A stretch of 64,000 nucleotides of DNA, taken from Arachidicoccus ginsenosidivorans (GTDB lineage Bacteria; Bacteroidota; Bacteroidia; Chitinophagales; Chitinophagaceae). The DNA lies in the NCBI RefSeq assembly GCF_007971385.1, contig NZ_CP042434.1:1860001-1924000 (forward strand), in the 5' to 3' direction. A model generated the notes under the pieces. That model saw only the letters and a list, made by a program, of their open reading frames with translations, was not told the origin of the DNA and did not search any database. This document shows, one piece after another, positions 1-8,862 of the stretch (its first letter is position 1; every line of letters starts with the position of its first letter). The translations under genes and the position numbers were made by a program.

Positions 1-1008
1 TGCCTTTGAATAAGAAGCAGGCCCGTCAATGGGCGTGAATTTTTCTACAGCACTAGTAGCGCCATTATAGACAACGCTGGCCGTCCCTGTAAAGTTCTTA
101 TGTTGGTTTGCACCATTTATCGTAATGTGCATGCTTGCATCTCCATAATTACTTACCACCAGACTCGTCACATGTGTATGTTTCATCCGGGTTTGTGCAT
201 CCAGGTATAGCGCATTTAAATCAGGCGCTTTTTCTGTAGGTCGATACAAAAAATCGTACGCTACTGTACTGGCACTGGTCGCTTTAAATAGCGAGTCCGT
301 ACTACCTCCATATTGAGCTGCGGCTACGGGTTGGCTCACTAAAGGATAACTTATTAAATAATAGGCACCCGTTACCGCAAAGACAAATAGAAAAGGTAGG
401 GTAATAACACCCAGAGCTGTATGAAGATCCGTCCAAAGGGTTTTTAGCTTTTCCCAGGGACGAAATACATAAAAATTACTGACAATCTTCTTCCAGTGCA
501 CTAAGACGCCCGTAATAATGGCAAATAAAAATAGGAATGCGACAAGACCAGCCACATAATACCCAAATGGAAATCCCCTGCCACCGATCACATTTAAAGG
601 CGCCAGAAAGTGTAACCGATACAAAAACTCCCCTAAATCATAGTCCTTCCTGTAATCCTTCATATTAAAAGTAGCCGCATCCATATAATAGTATCCGCCC
701 CTGCCCTTTACAGTTGTATCCTTGGATGCGGTAGCAGAAACGACCATTTTTCTGGTTCTTTCATTAAGCGATATATAAAGATCACGGCCATACAAATTCA
801 TACTTCCGGCCATTGTATCGCGAACGCGGTTCATATCAATGTTTTGTTTTTGCACCACAGCATTTGGCGTATCTTTTTGCCAATTAGTAATCTCTGCTTT
901 AAAAAAGGCAAAAGATCCTGCAAAAAAGATTACATAAAGTATCAGCGAGATAATAATCCCGCTGATGGTATGCGTATGAAAATATATATTATAATTTCTT
1001 AGATTCAT
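1..1008 (-). CDS. PepSY-associated transmembrane protein (partial, C-terminus outside window)
   Basis: About 336 residues are visible from the ATG at 1006-1008, and the reading frame runs open off the window edge. The protein starts MNLRNYNIYFHTHTISGIII, the short cytoplasmic N-terminus with a histidine-rich HTHT motif leading into a first membrane helix that is typical of PepSY_TM (PiuB-like) proteins. Other membrane helices follow at about residues 150-175 and 195-220, the latter starting with WTDLHTALGVITLPFLF. A periplasmic stretch lies between. Family members are linked to iron and siderophore uptake, possibly as inner-membrane ferric-siderophore reductases. It is third in a tight operon with two small membrane proteins. 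Family membership is well supported; the iron role is inferred from the family. Confidence 0.85.
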   Translation of the reverse strand, partial: MNLRNYNIYFHTHTISGIIISLILYVIFFAGSFAFFKAEITNWQKDTPNAVVQKQNIDMNRVRDTMAGSMNLYGRDLYISLNERTRKMVVSATASKDTTVKGRGGYYYMDAATFNMKDYRKDYDLGEFLYRLHFLAPLNVIGGRGFPFGYYVAGLVAFLFLFAIITGVLVHWKKIVSNFYVFRPWEKLKTLWTDLHTALGVITLPFLFVFAVTGAYYLISYPLVSQPVAAAQYGGSTDSLFKATSASTVAYDFLYRPTEKAPDLNALYLDAQTRMKHTHVTSLVVSNYGDASMHITINGANQHKNFTGTASVVYNGATSAVEKFTPIDGPASYSKA

Positions 1009-1020
1009 TATTTAAAATTG

Positions 1021-1311
1021 TTATTTTCCTGTCATATGCAACAAGTAAGGCAAATAGAAAATCAGACTCAGTCCTAAATAGACTACCCATATTTTCCAGC
1101 CACTCCTGGAAAGGAAAGCTACGATCATAAGTACTGCCCATAAAATATATACCGAAAACTTCATGGTTATAAATATGGTGGCCTTATCCACAAAGACCAT
1201 TAAAAACAGATGCAGGCTCATCGTCACCATATAACCGCCAACAAAAGCAGCCGTTACTTTGAGTAGCCTTTGCCATGGAGAGGCGGTCAAATGTTTCTTA
1301 TTGGCTGGCAT
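1021..1311 (-). CDS. Small membrane protein of a PepSY operon (DUF3649-like)
   Basis: This 96-residue protein has three predicted membrane helices, at about residues 17-40, 48-68 and 70-92. It begins 1 nt after the stop codon of the upstream gene and ends 12 nt before the PepSY gene, so all three are surely co-transcribed. Small membrane proteins (DUF3649, DUF3325) commonly accompany PepSY proteins in siderophore loci, and its place and size match DUF3649. The short sequence lacks a diagnostic motif, so the family name is an inference from context. Confidence 0.7.
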   Translation of the reverse strand: MPANKKHLTASPWQRLLKVTAAFVGGYMVTMSLHLFLMVFVDKATIFITMKFSVYILWAVLMIVAFLSRSGWKIWVVYLGLSLIFYLPYLLHMTGK

Positions 1312-1312
1312 A

Positions 1313-1645
1313 TTAAAAAATTAAAAATTCCATGAGTAAGGCAAGGACCCCAAGACCCAGAATATGCGAAAAACGAATTAACCTGAAAGGCGTAAGGCTG
1401 ATAATATAACAACCCGCAGCCATCATCATCAGCAATGCATGCAGTGTCCCCATTACGGCTCCATCCATTAGTATCAGCCCCAGAGTTGACAGCATAATAC
1501 CTCCCAATCCTAACAATTTTGCAGGGGTCTGATTGGATTGCAGCCAAAATTCAATGGCACCACCACTGATCAACTTCGCCTTTCGGGAAGTATTATAAAA
1601 GCAAAAAACTCCAGACCAGCAAATTAAAAGCATCAGCGTATACAT
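1313..1645 (-). CDS. DUF3325-like membrane protein
   Basis: This 110-residue protein is almost entirely hydrophobic, with an N-terminal helix (MYTLMLLICWSGVFCFYNTS) followed by a cationic turn and three further helices. The pattern of a leading helix, a short RKAK-type basic segment and then paired helices resembles DUF3325, a family found beside PepSY proteins in iron-acquisition operons. It is the first gene of the three-gene operon and has a candidate promoter just upstream at 1674-1681. Its biochemical role is unknown. Confidence 0.7.
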   Translation of the reverse strand: MYTLMLLICWSGVFCFYNTSRKAKLISGGAIEFWLQSNQTPAKLLGLGGIMLSTLGLILMDGAVMGTLHALLMMMAAGCYIISLTPFRLIRFSHILGLGVLALLMEFLIF

Positions 1646-1673
1646 AATGATTGGTATTAATCGTTTTCGCCCG

Positions 1674-1681
1674 CAAAATTA
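1674..1681 (-). promoter_or_regulatory. Candidate -7 element of the PepSY operon
   Basis: On the minus strand this reads TAATTTTG, an exact match to the Bacteroidota -7 consensus TAnnTTTG, 28 bases upstream of the first ATG of the operon. No well-spaced TTG -33 element was found, so the call is tentative. Confidence 0.35.
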
Positions 1682-1782
1682 GTAAAGGCGCAAGCCAACC
1701 ATTTTCAAAAACGGGAAATCCATTTACGCAAAGAGGAAATTCTTGATTATCAAAGCGTTTTATGAGTGTGGTTGTTCTGTTA

Positions 1783-1816
1783 GTCCACTACCTTTCCAAG
1801 AGGAAAGATAGTAGAC
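1783..1816. repeat. Imperfect inverted repeat in a 472-base gene-free stretch
   Basis: The arms at 1783-1797 and 1802-1816 match at 13 of 15 positions around a 4-base loop. It lies between the divergent PepSY operon and the ABC transporter genes (gap 1646-2117). It has no T-tract on either side, so it is more likely a regulatory or UTR structure than a terminator. Nothing else was seen in this gap. Confidence 0.4.
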
Positions 1817-2117
1817 ATTTTAGTGGATCATCTGGTCAAAATTCACAGACATTTTAATAACAATGAACGAATTTATCCTACTAAACTGGCCATTTATACT
1901 ATTCATCTAACCCTTTATCATTTTATACAAGTGATTTAAAATGATTTTGTTACCTTCAATTCCCGCTTCAAAAAAGCGACAATTTATTTATCAAATATCA
2001 GGATGGTTGAAGGATTCAAAATTTAACCGGAGCGCATTTACAACCGGTTTTAGCCTTTTATACTTAGTTGCCCACTTTACAGGCAGTCTACATAAAAACA
2101 TCCGTAAAACAAATTAG

Positions 2118-2891
2118 ATGAGCAAAGCACAGCAATTGCAATTAAATGGAATTTATAAGTCGTATAACAACCTACCGGTGCTAGAAGACATCCATCTACA
2201 GGTATTCAGCGGCGACATTTATACATTAATTGGAAAAAACGGAGCTGGCAAAACCACTTTGTTAGAAATGCTTGTAGGTCTCACCGCCCCTGATCAAGGG
2301 GAAATATATTACAATCAACAGCAGGTACAGGCAAGTAGCCTTCATTGGAAAAGAAATATCGGCGTCGCTTTGAACATGGATCATCTGATTCAGACCCTTA
2401 CCGTGGAAGAATATCTGCATTTACTAGGTAGTATCTATGGTTTAGACCAAGCAACTGCTGCCTCCAGAAGCAAATCTTTGATCAATTTCTTCTATGAACC
2501 GGAAGAGAAAATCGCAAAACCGATCCGCTCTTATTCTTCGGGCATGAAAAAGAAGGCCTTGATTTGTGCTGCTTTTATCCATAATCCGGCAATTCTACTT
2601 TTAGACGAGCCTTTCACCTTTCTGGACCCGGCTGCCTGTAGCAGGCTCTGCGACTTTTTAAGTCAACAAAGGCAAGCAGGTAAAATAATCCTGCTTAGTT
2701 CTCACGACCTACTATATATAGATAAAATTGCCACCAGAATCGGTGTACTCGATAACAAGCAATTGATCCTGGATAGTGACTATGAAAACTTTAAGCAGGA
2801 AAATGACTTTTTCAAAGACAACAAAATGTTGAAAAAGATTCTGAATTATGACAGCAAAAACCTGACTGTTTTAGAAGAAATATTAAAATAG
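2118..2891 (+). CDS. ABC transporter ATP-binding protein
   Basis: This 257-residue nucleotide-binding domain is complete: Walker A GKNGAGKTT near residue 40, an ABC signature variant YSSGMKKK near 140, Walker B ILLLDEP near 160 and the H-loop SSHD near 195. It has the sequence style of CcmA/NatA-type exporters. Together with the permease beginning 29 bases downstream it should form a half-transporter pair; the cargo cannot be told from sequence. There is no substrate-binding protein nearby, which supports export rather than import. Confidence 0.93.
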   Translation: MSKAQQLQLNGIYKSYNNLPVLEDIHLQVFSGDIYTLIGKNGAGKTTLLEMLVGLTAPDQGEIYYNQQQVQASSLHWKRNIGVALNMDHLIQTLTVEEYLHLLGSIYGLDQATAASRSKSLINFFYEPEEKIAKPIRSYSSGMKKKALICAAFIHNPAILLLDEPFTFLDPAACSRLCDFLSQQRQAGKIILLSSHDLLYIDKIATRIGVLDNKQLILDSDYENFKQENDFFKDNKMLKKILNYDSKNLTVLEEILK

Positions 2892-2920
2892 CCACTTCGC
2901 TTCATCCTATATTAATTATC

Positions 2921-4240
2921 ATGGAACCTATTTTTTTTATTCTCAAAAAACGGAGTCAGCTGTTTTTCGATAAGGAAAACAATGCAGAATATATGCTGAC
3001 GCTATTAAGTATAGCTGGATACCTTTATATTCCTCATTTGCTGGGAAAGGCGTTTCACCTGGAAAACAGCGAGCTCCCGCTGCCCATATTGATCCTTTTT
3101 ACTCAATTTATCCTTTTTGCCCCCCTTTTGTCACTTTTCTTTCCTGCCTTTGTGGCCAAAAGAAATATACTACCCGCCTATCTACCTTTGGCCAAATACA
3201 AGCTTTTTCTGCTGGATTTCATTTCCTCCATTGGCAGAAGAGCTTCGCTGTCCATTGTCGCCATGACCATTGGATTTGTATATAATTTTCATGCTGCAAA
3301 TCCCCTGGCTCTTTCAATTATTATACTGGCAGGACTCAACGCGCTATTATTTACCGACGCCATAGTAAATATAATTTCTTTTCAAAAACACCGTTGGTGG
3401 ACATTAATTACACTAGCAGTGGCACTGAATATTTTACCCAGATGGCTACAGGAGGACCAAACCCTTTTGCTGTCTTTACAAATATTCTCCTTAGTCATAT
3501 TGAGCTATACCGTCTGGACGACTTATTCTGTACTATTGCCCAAAAAGCGTAATAAGGGCACTACCATTAGGCCAGGCAACCAACAATTCACCTCATTAGT
3601 TTTTAAAGAAATCTCCCGCAACGCTATGGCTAAAAAAGCTGTTCTGCTCATTTTAATTATTAAAGCCTTATTGTTATTTATTCGCCCTTATTTAACCGGG
3701 AAATATACAGCCGGAGCAACTCTACAACCGCTAGATCTACTCATTTTAAGCCCATTACTGATATTTACCAGTATATTCAATAACAGTTTTGGCTATTTTA
3801 GGAATCTTTATTTCAACATCTGGCTCTTTAACGACCGCCCAGGTCAATATTTGCAAGCCTTCGGTACCTTGCTCATGCCCTTAATGGTTACAGATGCGAT
3901 CATTTCTTTATCATATCTACTATGGTTTGATCTTTTCAGCTGGCAAAATATTGCTTTTTATTTTGCCGCTACAATTTACTTAATGCTCATCGCCATCATA
4001 ACAAGCTGTTTACTTCCTAAAAAAGTGGAAGACCAATCCTTATCCAGCATAAAAAAGGGCACTTCCACCTGGGCTAGCATTCTCTCTATGCTGCCCTTTA
4101 TTCTGATTAGTGTCTTGCATCAGTCCCGGGCTTATCTTACCCTACTGATCAGTCTTGCAATAGCCTTGGTCGCTCTGATTGTATTTATGAAGACCAGGGG
4201 ACAACGTTGGCAACCTTCGGTCACAAATGCCCTTAAATAA
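2921..4240 (+). CDS. ABC transporter permease-like membrane protein
   Basis: This 439-residue integral membrane protein has about ten hydrophobic segments and no recognisable soluble domain. It follows the ATPase gene by 29 bases on the same strand. Bacteroidota exporters of this arrangement often carry large, poorly conserved permeases (for example DUF5687-type proteins), and this one looks similar, though I cannot confirm the family. Its role as membrane partner of the upstream ATPase is inferred from the operon. The cargo is unknown. Confidence 0.75.
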   Translation: MEPIFFILKKRSQLFFDKENNAEYMLTLLSIAGYLYIPHLLGKAFHLENSELPLPILILFTQFILFAPLLSLFFPAFVAKRNILPAYLPLAKYKLFLLDFISSIGRRASLSIVAMTIGFVYNFHAANPLALSIIILAGLNALLFTDAIVNIISFQKHRWWTLITLAVALNILPRWLQEDQTLLLSLQIFSLVILSYTVWTTYSVLLPKKRNKGTTIRPGNQQFTSLVFKEISRNAMAKKAVLLILIIKALLLFIRPYLTGKYTAGATLQPLDLLILSPLLIFTSIFNNSFGYFRNLYFNIWLFNDRPGQYLQAFGTLLMPLMVTDAIISLSYLLWFDLFSWQNIAFYFAATIYLMLIAIITSCLLPKKVEDQSLSSIKKGTSTWASILSMLPFILISVLHQSRAYLTLLISLAIALVALIVFMKTRGQRWQPSVTNALK

Positions 4241-4463
4241 TAGCATAAACGGTCGTATAGCGCCCAAAAGACAAAACCGCCAATTAAACCAGGTCAAATC
4301 AATGTTCTGTGATTGGACTAATGATGGAAACTGGTAATAAAATAAGACCAACTTATATTAATGACCTTCATTTTGTGCGCTCGAAATAAAATAATTAGTC
4401 AATTATTCCCCGGTGATTTATCCTTTTCATTTTTAAACAAAATGTTATCTGAGTAGTTGCCTG

Positions 4464-4493
4464 TTGTAATGTAGCCCTTCTTTATTAACTTTA
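4464..4493 (+). promoter_or_regulatory. Bacteroidota-type promoter of the sulfatase gene
   Basis: A TTG at 4464-4466 is followed by exactly 19 bases and then TAACTTTA at 4486-4493. This matches the -33 TTG / -7 TAnnTTTG consensus except for the last base. Transcription would start near 4500, leaving an untranslated leader of about 78 bases before the ATG at 4578 and excluding the upstream ATG at 4524 as an efficient start. Confidence 0.5.
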
Positions 4494-4577
4494 GCCTAAC
4501 AGGTCGAACCGTCATGGACCTATATGGCAGTTCATCTTTTAAACAATTTTCATTATTTATTTTTAAAATTTGTACAC

Positions 4578-5972
4578 ATGAAGACCTTAAAAGGATGGAC
4601 ACTACTTTTATTTACCCTATTAATGCTAAGCACGGGGCTCAAAGCCCAACAAAAGCCCAATATTATATTCATTTTGACCGATGATATGGGCTATAGTGAT
4701 ATTAGCTGCTTCGGCGGGAACTTTGTTCCCACCCCCAATATTGACCGCATTGCCAAAGAAGGTACCAAGTTCACCCAGTATTACAGCGCTGCACCCATTT
4801 GTAGCCCCTCCAGAGTAAGCATACTTACCGGTACGTTTCCTGCTGAGTGGGATTTCACAACCTTTTTAAATGACCGCCGCAGTAATGGCCTGGCGGAGCA
4901 GGCCAATTATCTCAACGTCCACGCACCCTCCATCGCCAAGGTCATGAAATCGGCAGGTTATGCCACAGGGCATTTTGGGAAATGGCATATGGGCGGTGGC
5001 AGAGATATTAAAAATGCGCCTAATTTTGACAAATACGGCTTTGACGAACATGTCAGTACCTATGAAAGCCCGGATCCCGATTCCCTGATCACTGCCACTG
5101 ATTGGATCTGGTCAAAAAAAGACAGTATCAAGCGCTGGAATCGTACCCAATACTTTGTAGACAAAACCCTTGACTTCTTAAAACGGCATAAAGGCCAGCC
5201 TTGCTTTGTCAATCTATGGCCGGATGACATGCATACCCCCTGGGTTCCGTATGTGGACAGGGTCTATGAAGGGAAATTCCCCATGAACCCTGAACAGGAA
5301 CAGGCCTTTAAATTAGTACTCAAAGAATACGACAAGCAAATCGGCAGACTACTGGACGGACTTAAAGCGTTGGGAATTGATAAAAACACCATCGTTATAT
5401 TTACCAGTGACAATGGGCCACTACCCAGTTTCAGGGGCAGTCGGGCGGCTGGGCTGAGAGGTTCCAAGCTGTCTTTATACGAAGGTGGTATCCGGATGCC
5501 CTTTATCATAAAATGGCCTGGTCATGTGCCGGCCGGACAGCCTGATAGTACATCTGTGCTCAATTCCACAGATTTATTCCCTAGCCTGGCAGCCATTACC
5601 GGTGCTACACTACCCAGCAACTATAAAGGGGATGGAGAAAACAGAGCGTCTGTATTATTAGGTCATCCTAGTACCCGTCACAAGGACATGTACTGGGAAT
5701 ATGGCCGCAACAACTACGCTTTTAATTACCCAAAAGGACGTGACCGCAGCCCTAATCTGGCCATTCGTTCCGGGAAATGGAAACTGCTGATGAATTTCCA
5801 TGGCAAGCTTAAAGATGCGGAGCTTTATGACATGGATAAGGATAAGTATGAGACCACGAACCTGGCTGGAAAGCATCCGAAGCTCGTCCAGGATCTGGCC
5901 ACGAAGCTTACCACCTGGCGCATGTATTTGCCCGAGCTGACCCCTGACAGAGCAGACCCACCCAAAAATTAA
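4578..5972 (+). CDS. Secreted formylglycine-dependent sulfatase (S1 family)
   Basis: It is predicted to hydrolyse sulfate esters on glycans in the periplasm. The ATG at 4578 gives a clean signal peptide (MKTLKGWTLLLFTLLML...LKAQ); an in-frame ATG at 4524 would only add a non-signal extension. The alkaline-phosphatase-superfamily metal motif TDDMGYSD follows directly. The catalytic motif is CSPSR, with Cys75 as the residue converted to formylglycine. Further conserved motifs are HFGKWHMG, FTSDNGP and a C-terminal ELYDMDKDKYETTNLA. About 464 residues is a normal length. No sulfatase-maturating enzyme gene is in the window, so maturation must be supplied elsewhere. It is monocistronic, with its own promoter and terminator. 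The substrate subfamily cannot be assigned by eye. Confidence 0.93.
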   Translation: MKTLKGWTLLLFTLLMLSTGLKAQQKPNIIFILTDDMGYSDISCFGGNFVPTPNIDRIAKEGTKFTQYYSAAPICSPSRVSILTGTFPAEWDFTTFLNDRRSNGLAEQANYLNVHAPSIAKVMKSAGYATGHFGKWHMGGGRDIKNAPNFDKYGFDEHVSTYESPDPDSLITATDWIWSKKDSIKRWNRTQYFVDKTLDFLKRHKGQPCFVNLWPDDMHTPWVPYVDRVYEGKFPMNPEQEQAFKLVLKEYDKQIGRLLDGLKALGIDKNTIVIFTSDNGPLPSFRGSRAAGLRGSKLSLYEGGIRMPFIIKWPGHVPAGQPDSTSVLNSTDLFPSLAAITGATLPSNYKGDGENRASVLLGHPSTRHKDMYWEYGRNNYAFNYPKGRDRSPNLAIRSGKWKLLMNFHGKLKDAELYDMDKDKYETTNLAGKHPKLVQDLATKLTTWRMYLPELTPDRADPPKN

Positions 5973-6044
5973 TCCCATAACCCAACCTATCCTCTGATAC
6001 AGTTCAATACTTCGCTTCCCACAGATTAAATGAGCGCTAGTATA

Positions 6045-6091
6045 AAAAAGCCTGTTGCGCACTTACATTAAAAGGCGCAGCAGGCTTTTTT
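6045..6091 (+). terminator. Rho-independent terminator after the sulfatase
   Basis: The arms at 6045-6060 and 6075-6090 pair over 16 bases with a single G-U wobble, and the second arm ends in a run of six T. It lies 73 bases after the sulfatase stop codon. Confidence 0.85.
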
Positions 6092-6205
6092 GTTGCAAAG
6101 AGCAGATTTGGATACAATAAGCATAGATTTGGCGACAACTTGACAGGTATTTATGGTCAACTTTGCATTTGTAAAACAGTTTATACATCGCAAATTTAAA
6201 CAATC

Positions 6206-7098
6206 ATGAAAATTGTACTCACAGGTTCGCTTGGACACATAACCCGGCCACTGGCTATCAATCTCATCAAAGAAGGCCACCAAATCACCATTATCAGTAG
6301 CAATTCTGAAAGGCAAAAAGAAATCGAAGCTTTGGGTGCAGTAGCCGCTATCGGAGATATGCATGACGCCACCTTTTTAACCCATACCTTTAAAGGTGTG
6401 GACGTGGTTTATTGTATGGTACCTTATCCGGACATCAAAAAATCCTTCCAGGAAATTGTGGGAGAATATACCAGCGTTGCAGAAAACTATAAGGCAGCTG
6501 TCCTACAGACAGGTATATCAAAAATGGTCATTCTTAGCAGTGTGGGCGCTCATATGCCTTCAGGCAATGGACTATTACAATATGCCTATGCAATAGAACA
6601 GGCATACAACCAGTTACCTGAACATATTTCTATAAAATTCATGCGACCCGTCAGCTTTTATTATAATTTACTGTCCTTTATTCCAGTAATTAAAAGTCAG
6701 GGGTAATTGCAACCAGTTATGGTGGGGATACGAAAAAACCCTGGGTCTCCCCCATTGATATTGCGACCACGACAGCAGCAGCCATCCTGAGTCCATTTGA
6801 GGGCAGAACCTTTCAGTATATCGCCAGTGAAATGCTCAGTTGCAATGAAATTGCTGCGCTTATCGGCACAGCCATCGGTAAACCGCAGCTACAGTGGATC
6901 ACCGTACCAGATGAAACGGTTTTAAACACATTTATCAAATTAGGTATGGAGCCTAGTACAGCCCAGGCATTTACCGATATGAATATTGGGATCCAAAATG
7001 GCAGTATTTACGCTGATTATTATAAGCACCAGCCCGAATTAGGGCAAACAAAGATGGCAGATTATGTTAAAGAATTTGCCCAGATCTATCAACAATAA
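6206..7098 (+). pseudogene. NmrA-like NAD(P)-binding oxidoreductase, frameshifted at 6700-6703
   Basis: The N-terminal part (6206-6706) carries the Rossmann dinucleotide motif TGSLGHITRPLA and continues as an NmrA-type atypical SDR (VVYCMVPY, LSSVGAHMPSG). It stops at a TAA at 6704-6706. The next frame carries on without a break as VIATSYGGDTKKPWVSPIDI and ends at 7098 with TKMADYVKEFAQIYQQ. Adding one G to the four-G run at 6700-6703 fuses the parts into 297 residues, the usual family length. The break is therefore either a single-base deletion or a sequencing undercall. It lies 10 bases before the SDR start, so the two are probably co-transcribed. Such proteins act as quinone or azo reductases or redox sensors; the substrate is unknown. 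Confidence 0.85.
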
Positions 7099-7108
7099 AA
7101 CTTTTAAG

Positions 7109-7828
7109 ATGAAAAATGTATTAATAACAGGCGCCAATCAGGGCATTGGCTTTGAAGTTGCCAGGCAACTAGAGGCCTTAGGTCATAATGTCATCATTGG
7201 CTCCAGAGATCTTAATAAGGGACAAAATGCACTGGATAAGCTTCTTGAAGCCGGAGCCAAAAATGTGACGCTCGTTCAATTAGACGTTACTGATCTCAAC
7301 TCCATTCAGACAGCAGTAGGTAATCTTCAGAAGCGCATTACACAATTAGATATACTAATCAACAATGCGGCGATTTCCGGGGACAACGCCCAGGAAATCC
7401 ACGCCATTGAATTAGACAAGCTAAGACAGCTATTTGAGACCAATTTTTTTGGTGCCATTCAATCCACTCAGGCATTCTTGCCCCTTTTGAGCAAATCCAC
7501 TTTGCCTGTAATCGTGAATGTGTCCAGCGAATTAGGGTCATTAAGCACGCACCTGAAGGATGAAAGGTCCAATTACCTGCGTTATGATGCCTACAGTGCC
7601 ACTAAAACGGCCCTCAATGCATTAACGGTACTTATGGCTGGTCAATTCAGGGGCACTTCTTTTAAAATCAATAGCGTAACCCCAGGCTACACTGCAACAA
7701 ATCTTAATAATTATCAAGGTGCTAAGTCGCCGGCAGAGGCAGCAAATGTAATTGTTCGTTATGCCACACTTGACGCTCAAGGACCGACCGGGGGCTTTTT
7801 TGGACAAGAAGGTCGTATTGACTGGTAA
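7109..7828 (+). CDS. Short-chain dehydrogenase/reductase (classical SDR)
   Basis: The ATG at 7109 begins MKNVLITGANQGIG, placing the cofactor motif TGxxxGIG at the N-terminus as expected; an ATG at 7064 lies inside the previous gene. It has NNAAIS (the NNAG equivalent), an active-site serine region VNVSSELGS and the catalytic YxxxK as YSATK. Length (239 residues) is normal for the family. It resembles the carbonyl reductase-like SDRs often seen beside AraC regulators in Bacteroidota. The substrate is not predictable. It probably forms one unit with the upstream NmrA-like gene. Confidence 0.92.
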   Translation: MKNVLITGANQGIGFEVARQLEALGHNVIIGSRDLNKGQNALDKLLEAGAKNVTLVQLDVTDLNSIQTAVGNLQKRITQLDILINNAAISGDNAQEIHAIELDKLRQLFETNFFGAIQSTQAFLPLLSKSTLPVIVNVSSELGSLSTHLKDERSNYLRYDAYSATKTALNALTVLMAGQFRGTSFKINSVTPGYTATNLNNYQGAKSPAEAANVIVRYATLDAQGPTGGFFGQEGRIDW

Positions 7829-7894
7829 TCTATTCGTTACATGGCTGAGCCTTGGCCCCCATCTATTTAATGACAAAACCCATAACTTTGACTA

Positions 7895-8827
7895 ATGGCA
7901 GGCGCAGGAAATAATAAAAATAAAGGGAATAATATCCTCCGAATTAAAACCATCAGTGATTTACACCGGCTGCGGGGGCTTCCCCAGCCGGAGCACCCAC
8001 TGATCAGCGTGGTGGATTATAGCACCATGAAACCCGGCAAAAGTCAGGCGGTTATTCTGGACTTCTATTCCATTGCCATCAAACGTGGCTGCGGCTATTT
8101 AGCTTACGGACAACAGAGCTATGACTTTAACGAAGGGGTTATGTTCTTTTTAGCGCCGAGTCAGGTATTCAGGCCCATGTCGGATAATGCAGTACAAAAA
8201 ACCAGATCCGGATGGATATTATACATCCATCCGGATTTCCTATGGAACACTGAGCTGGCTAAAAACATTCATCAATATGATTTTTTTGATTACTCGGTCA
8301 ATGAGGCGCTTTTTCTTTCCGCAAAGGAAGAAGAGGTCATAGGCGGGCTTGTCAAAAATATCCAGCAGGAGTACCATTCTAATATTGATAAATTCAGTCA
8401 GGATATTATTATATCCCAAATAGAGACACTGTTGAACTACTCAAAAAGGTTTTACGAGCGGCAATTTATCACCCGAAAAATTTCCGGTCATCAGGTGCTG
8501 AGTAAACTTGAAGTACTATTAGAGGATTATTTTACCAGTGATCAAGTCACGCTTCATGGACTACCTAGCGTTCAGGCCATCGCAGGTGAGCTAAATATCT
8601 CTGCCAGTTACCTTAGCGGACTGCTAAAGACACTTACCGGTAAAAGTACACAGGAGCATATCCATGAAAAACTCATTGAAAAAGCCAAGTTACAACTTTC
8701 CACCACCGAGCTATCTGTCAGTGAAATTGCCTACGCGCTAGGTTTTGAACGCGTGCAGTCCTTCCATAAACTGTTCAAGTCCAAAACCAACCAATCACCA
8801 TTACAGTTCAGAGCCAGTTTTAACTAA
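7895..8827 (+). CDS. AraC family transcriptional regulator
   Basis: This 310-residue cytoplasmic regulator has an N-terminal cupin-like sensor region (residues 30-180) and a C-terminal double helix-turn-helix of the AraC/XylS type at about 210-310. The second helix pair matches the family signature closely (SVSEIAYALGFERVQSFHKLFKSKTNQSPLQFR). An exact TAnnTTTG (TAACTTTG, 7883-7890) lies only 4 bases before the ATG; if it is the promoter, the message would be nearly leaderless, so it may be coincidental. The gene follows the two oxidoreductase genes by 66 bases and is a likely regulator of them. Confidence 0.93.
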   Translation: MAGAGNNKNKGNNILRIKTISDLHRLRGLPQPEHPLISVVDYSTMKPGKSQAVILDFYSIAIKRGCGYLAYGQQSYDFNEGVMFFLAPSQVFRPMSDNAVQKTRSGWILYIHPDFLWNTELAKNIHQYDFFDYSVNEALFLSAKEEEVIGGLVKNIQQEYHSNIDKFSQDIIISQIETLLNYSKRFYERQFITRKISGHQVLSKLEVLLEDYFTSDQVTLHGLPSVQAIAGELNISASYLSGLLKTLTGKSTQEHIHEKLIEKAKLQLSTTELSVSEIAYALGFERVQSFHKLFKSKTNQSPLQFRASFN

Positions 8828-8862
8828 GTGGCTGTAGATAGTCGATAGTCCAATAGAGAAAA

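Noticed and set aside
5658..6062. 134-codon minus-strand frame
   Set aside because: It overlaps the 3' end of the sulfatase gene and its terminator, and shows no domain.
7883..7890. Exact TAACTTTG promoter element before the AraC gene
   Set aside because: It is only 4 bases from the start codon and lacks a spaced -33 TTG, so it is not listed as a promoter.
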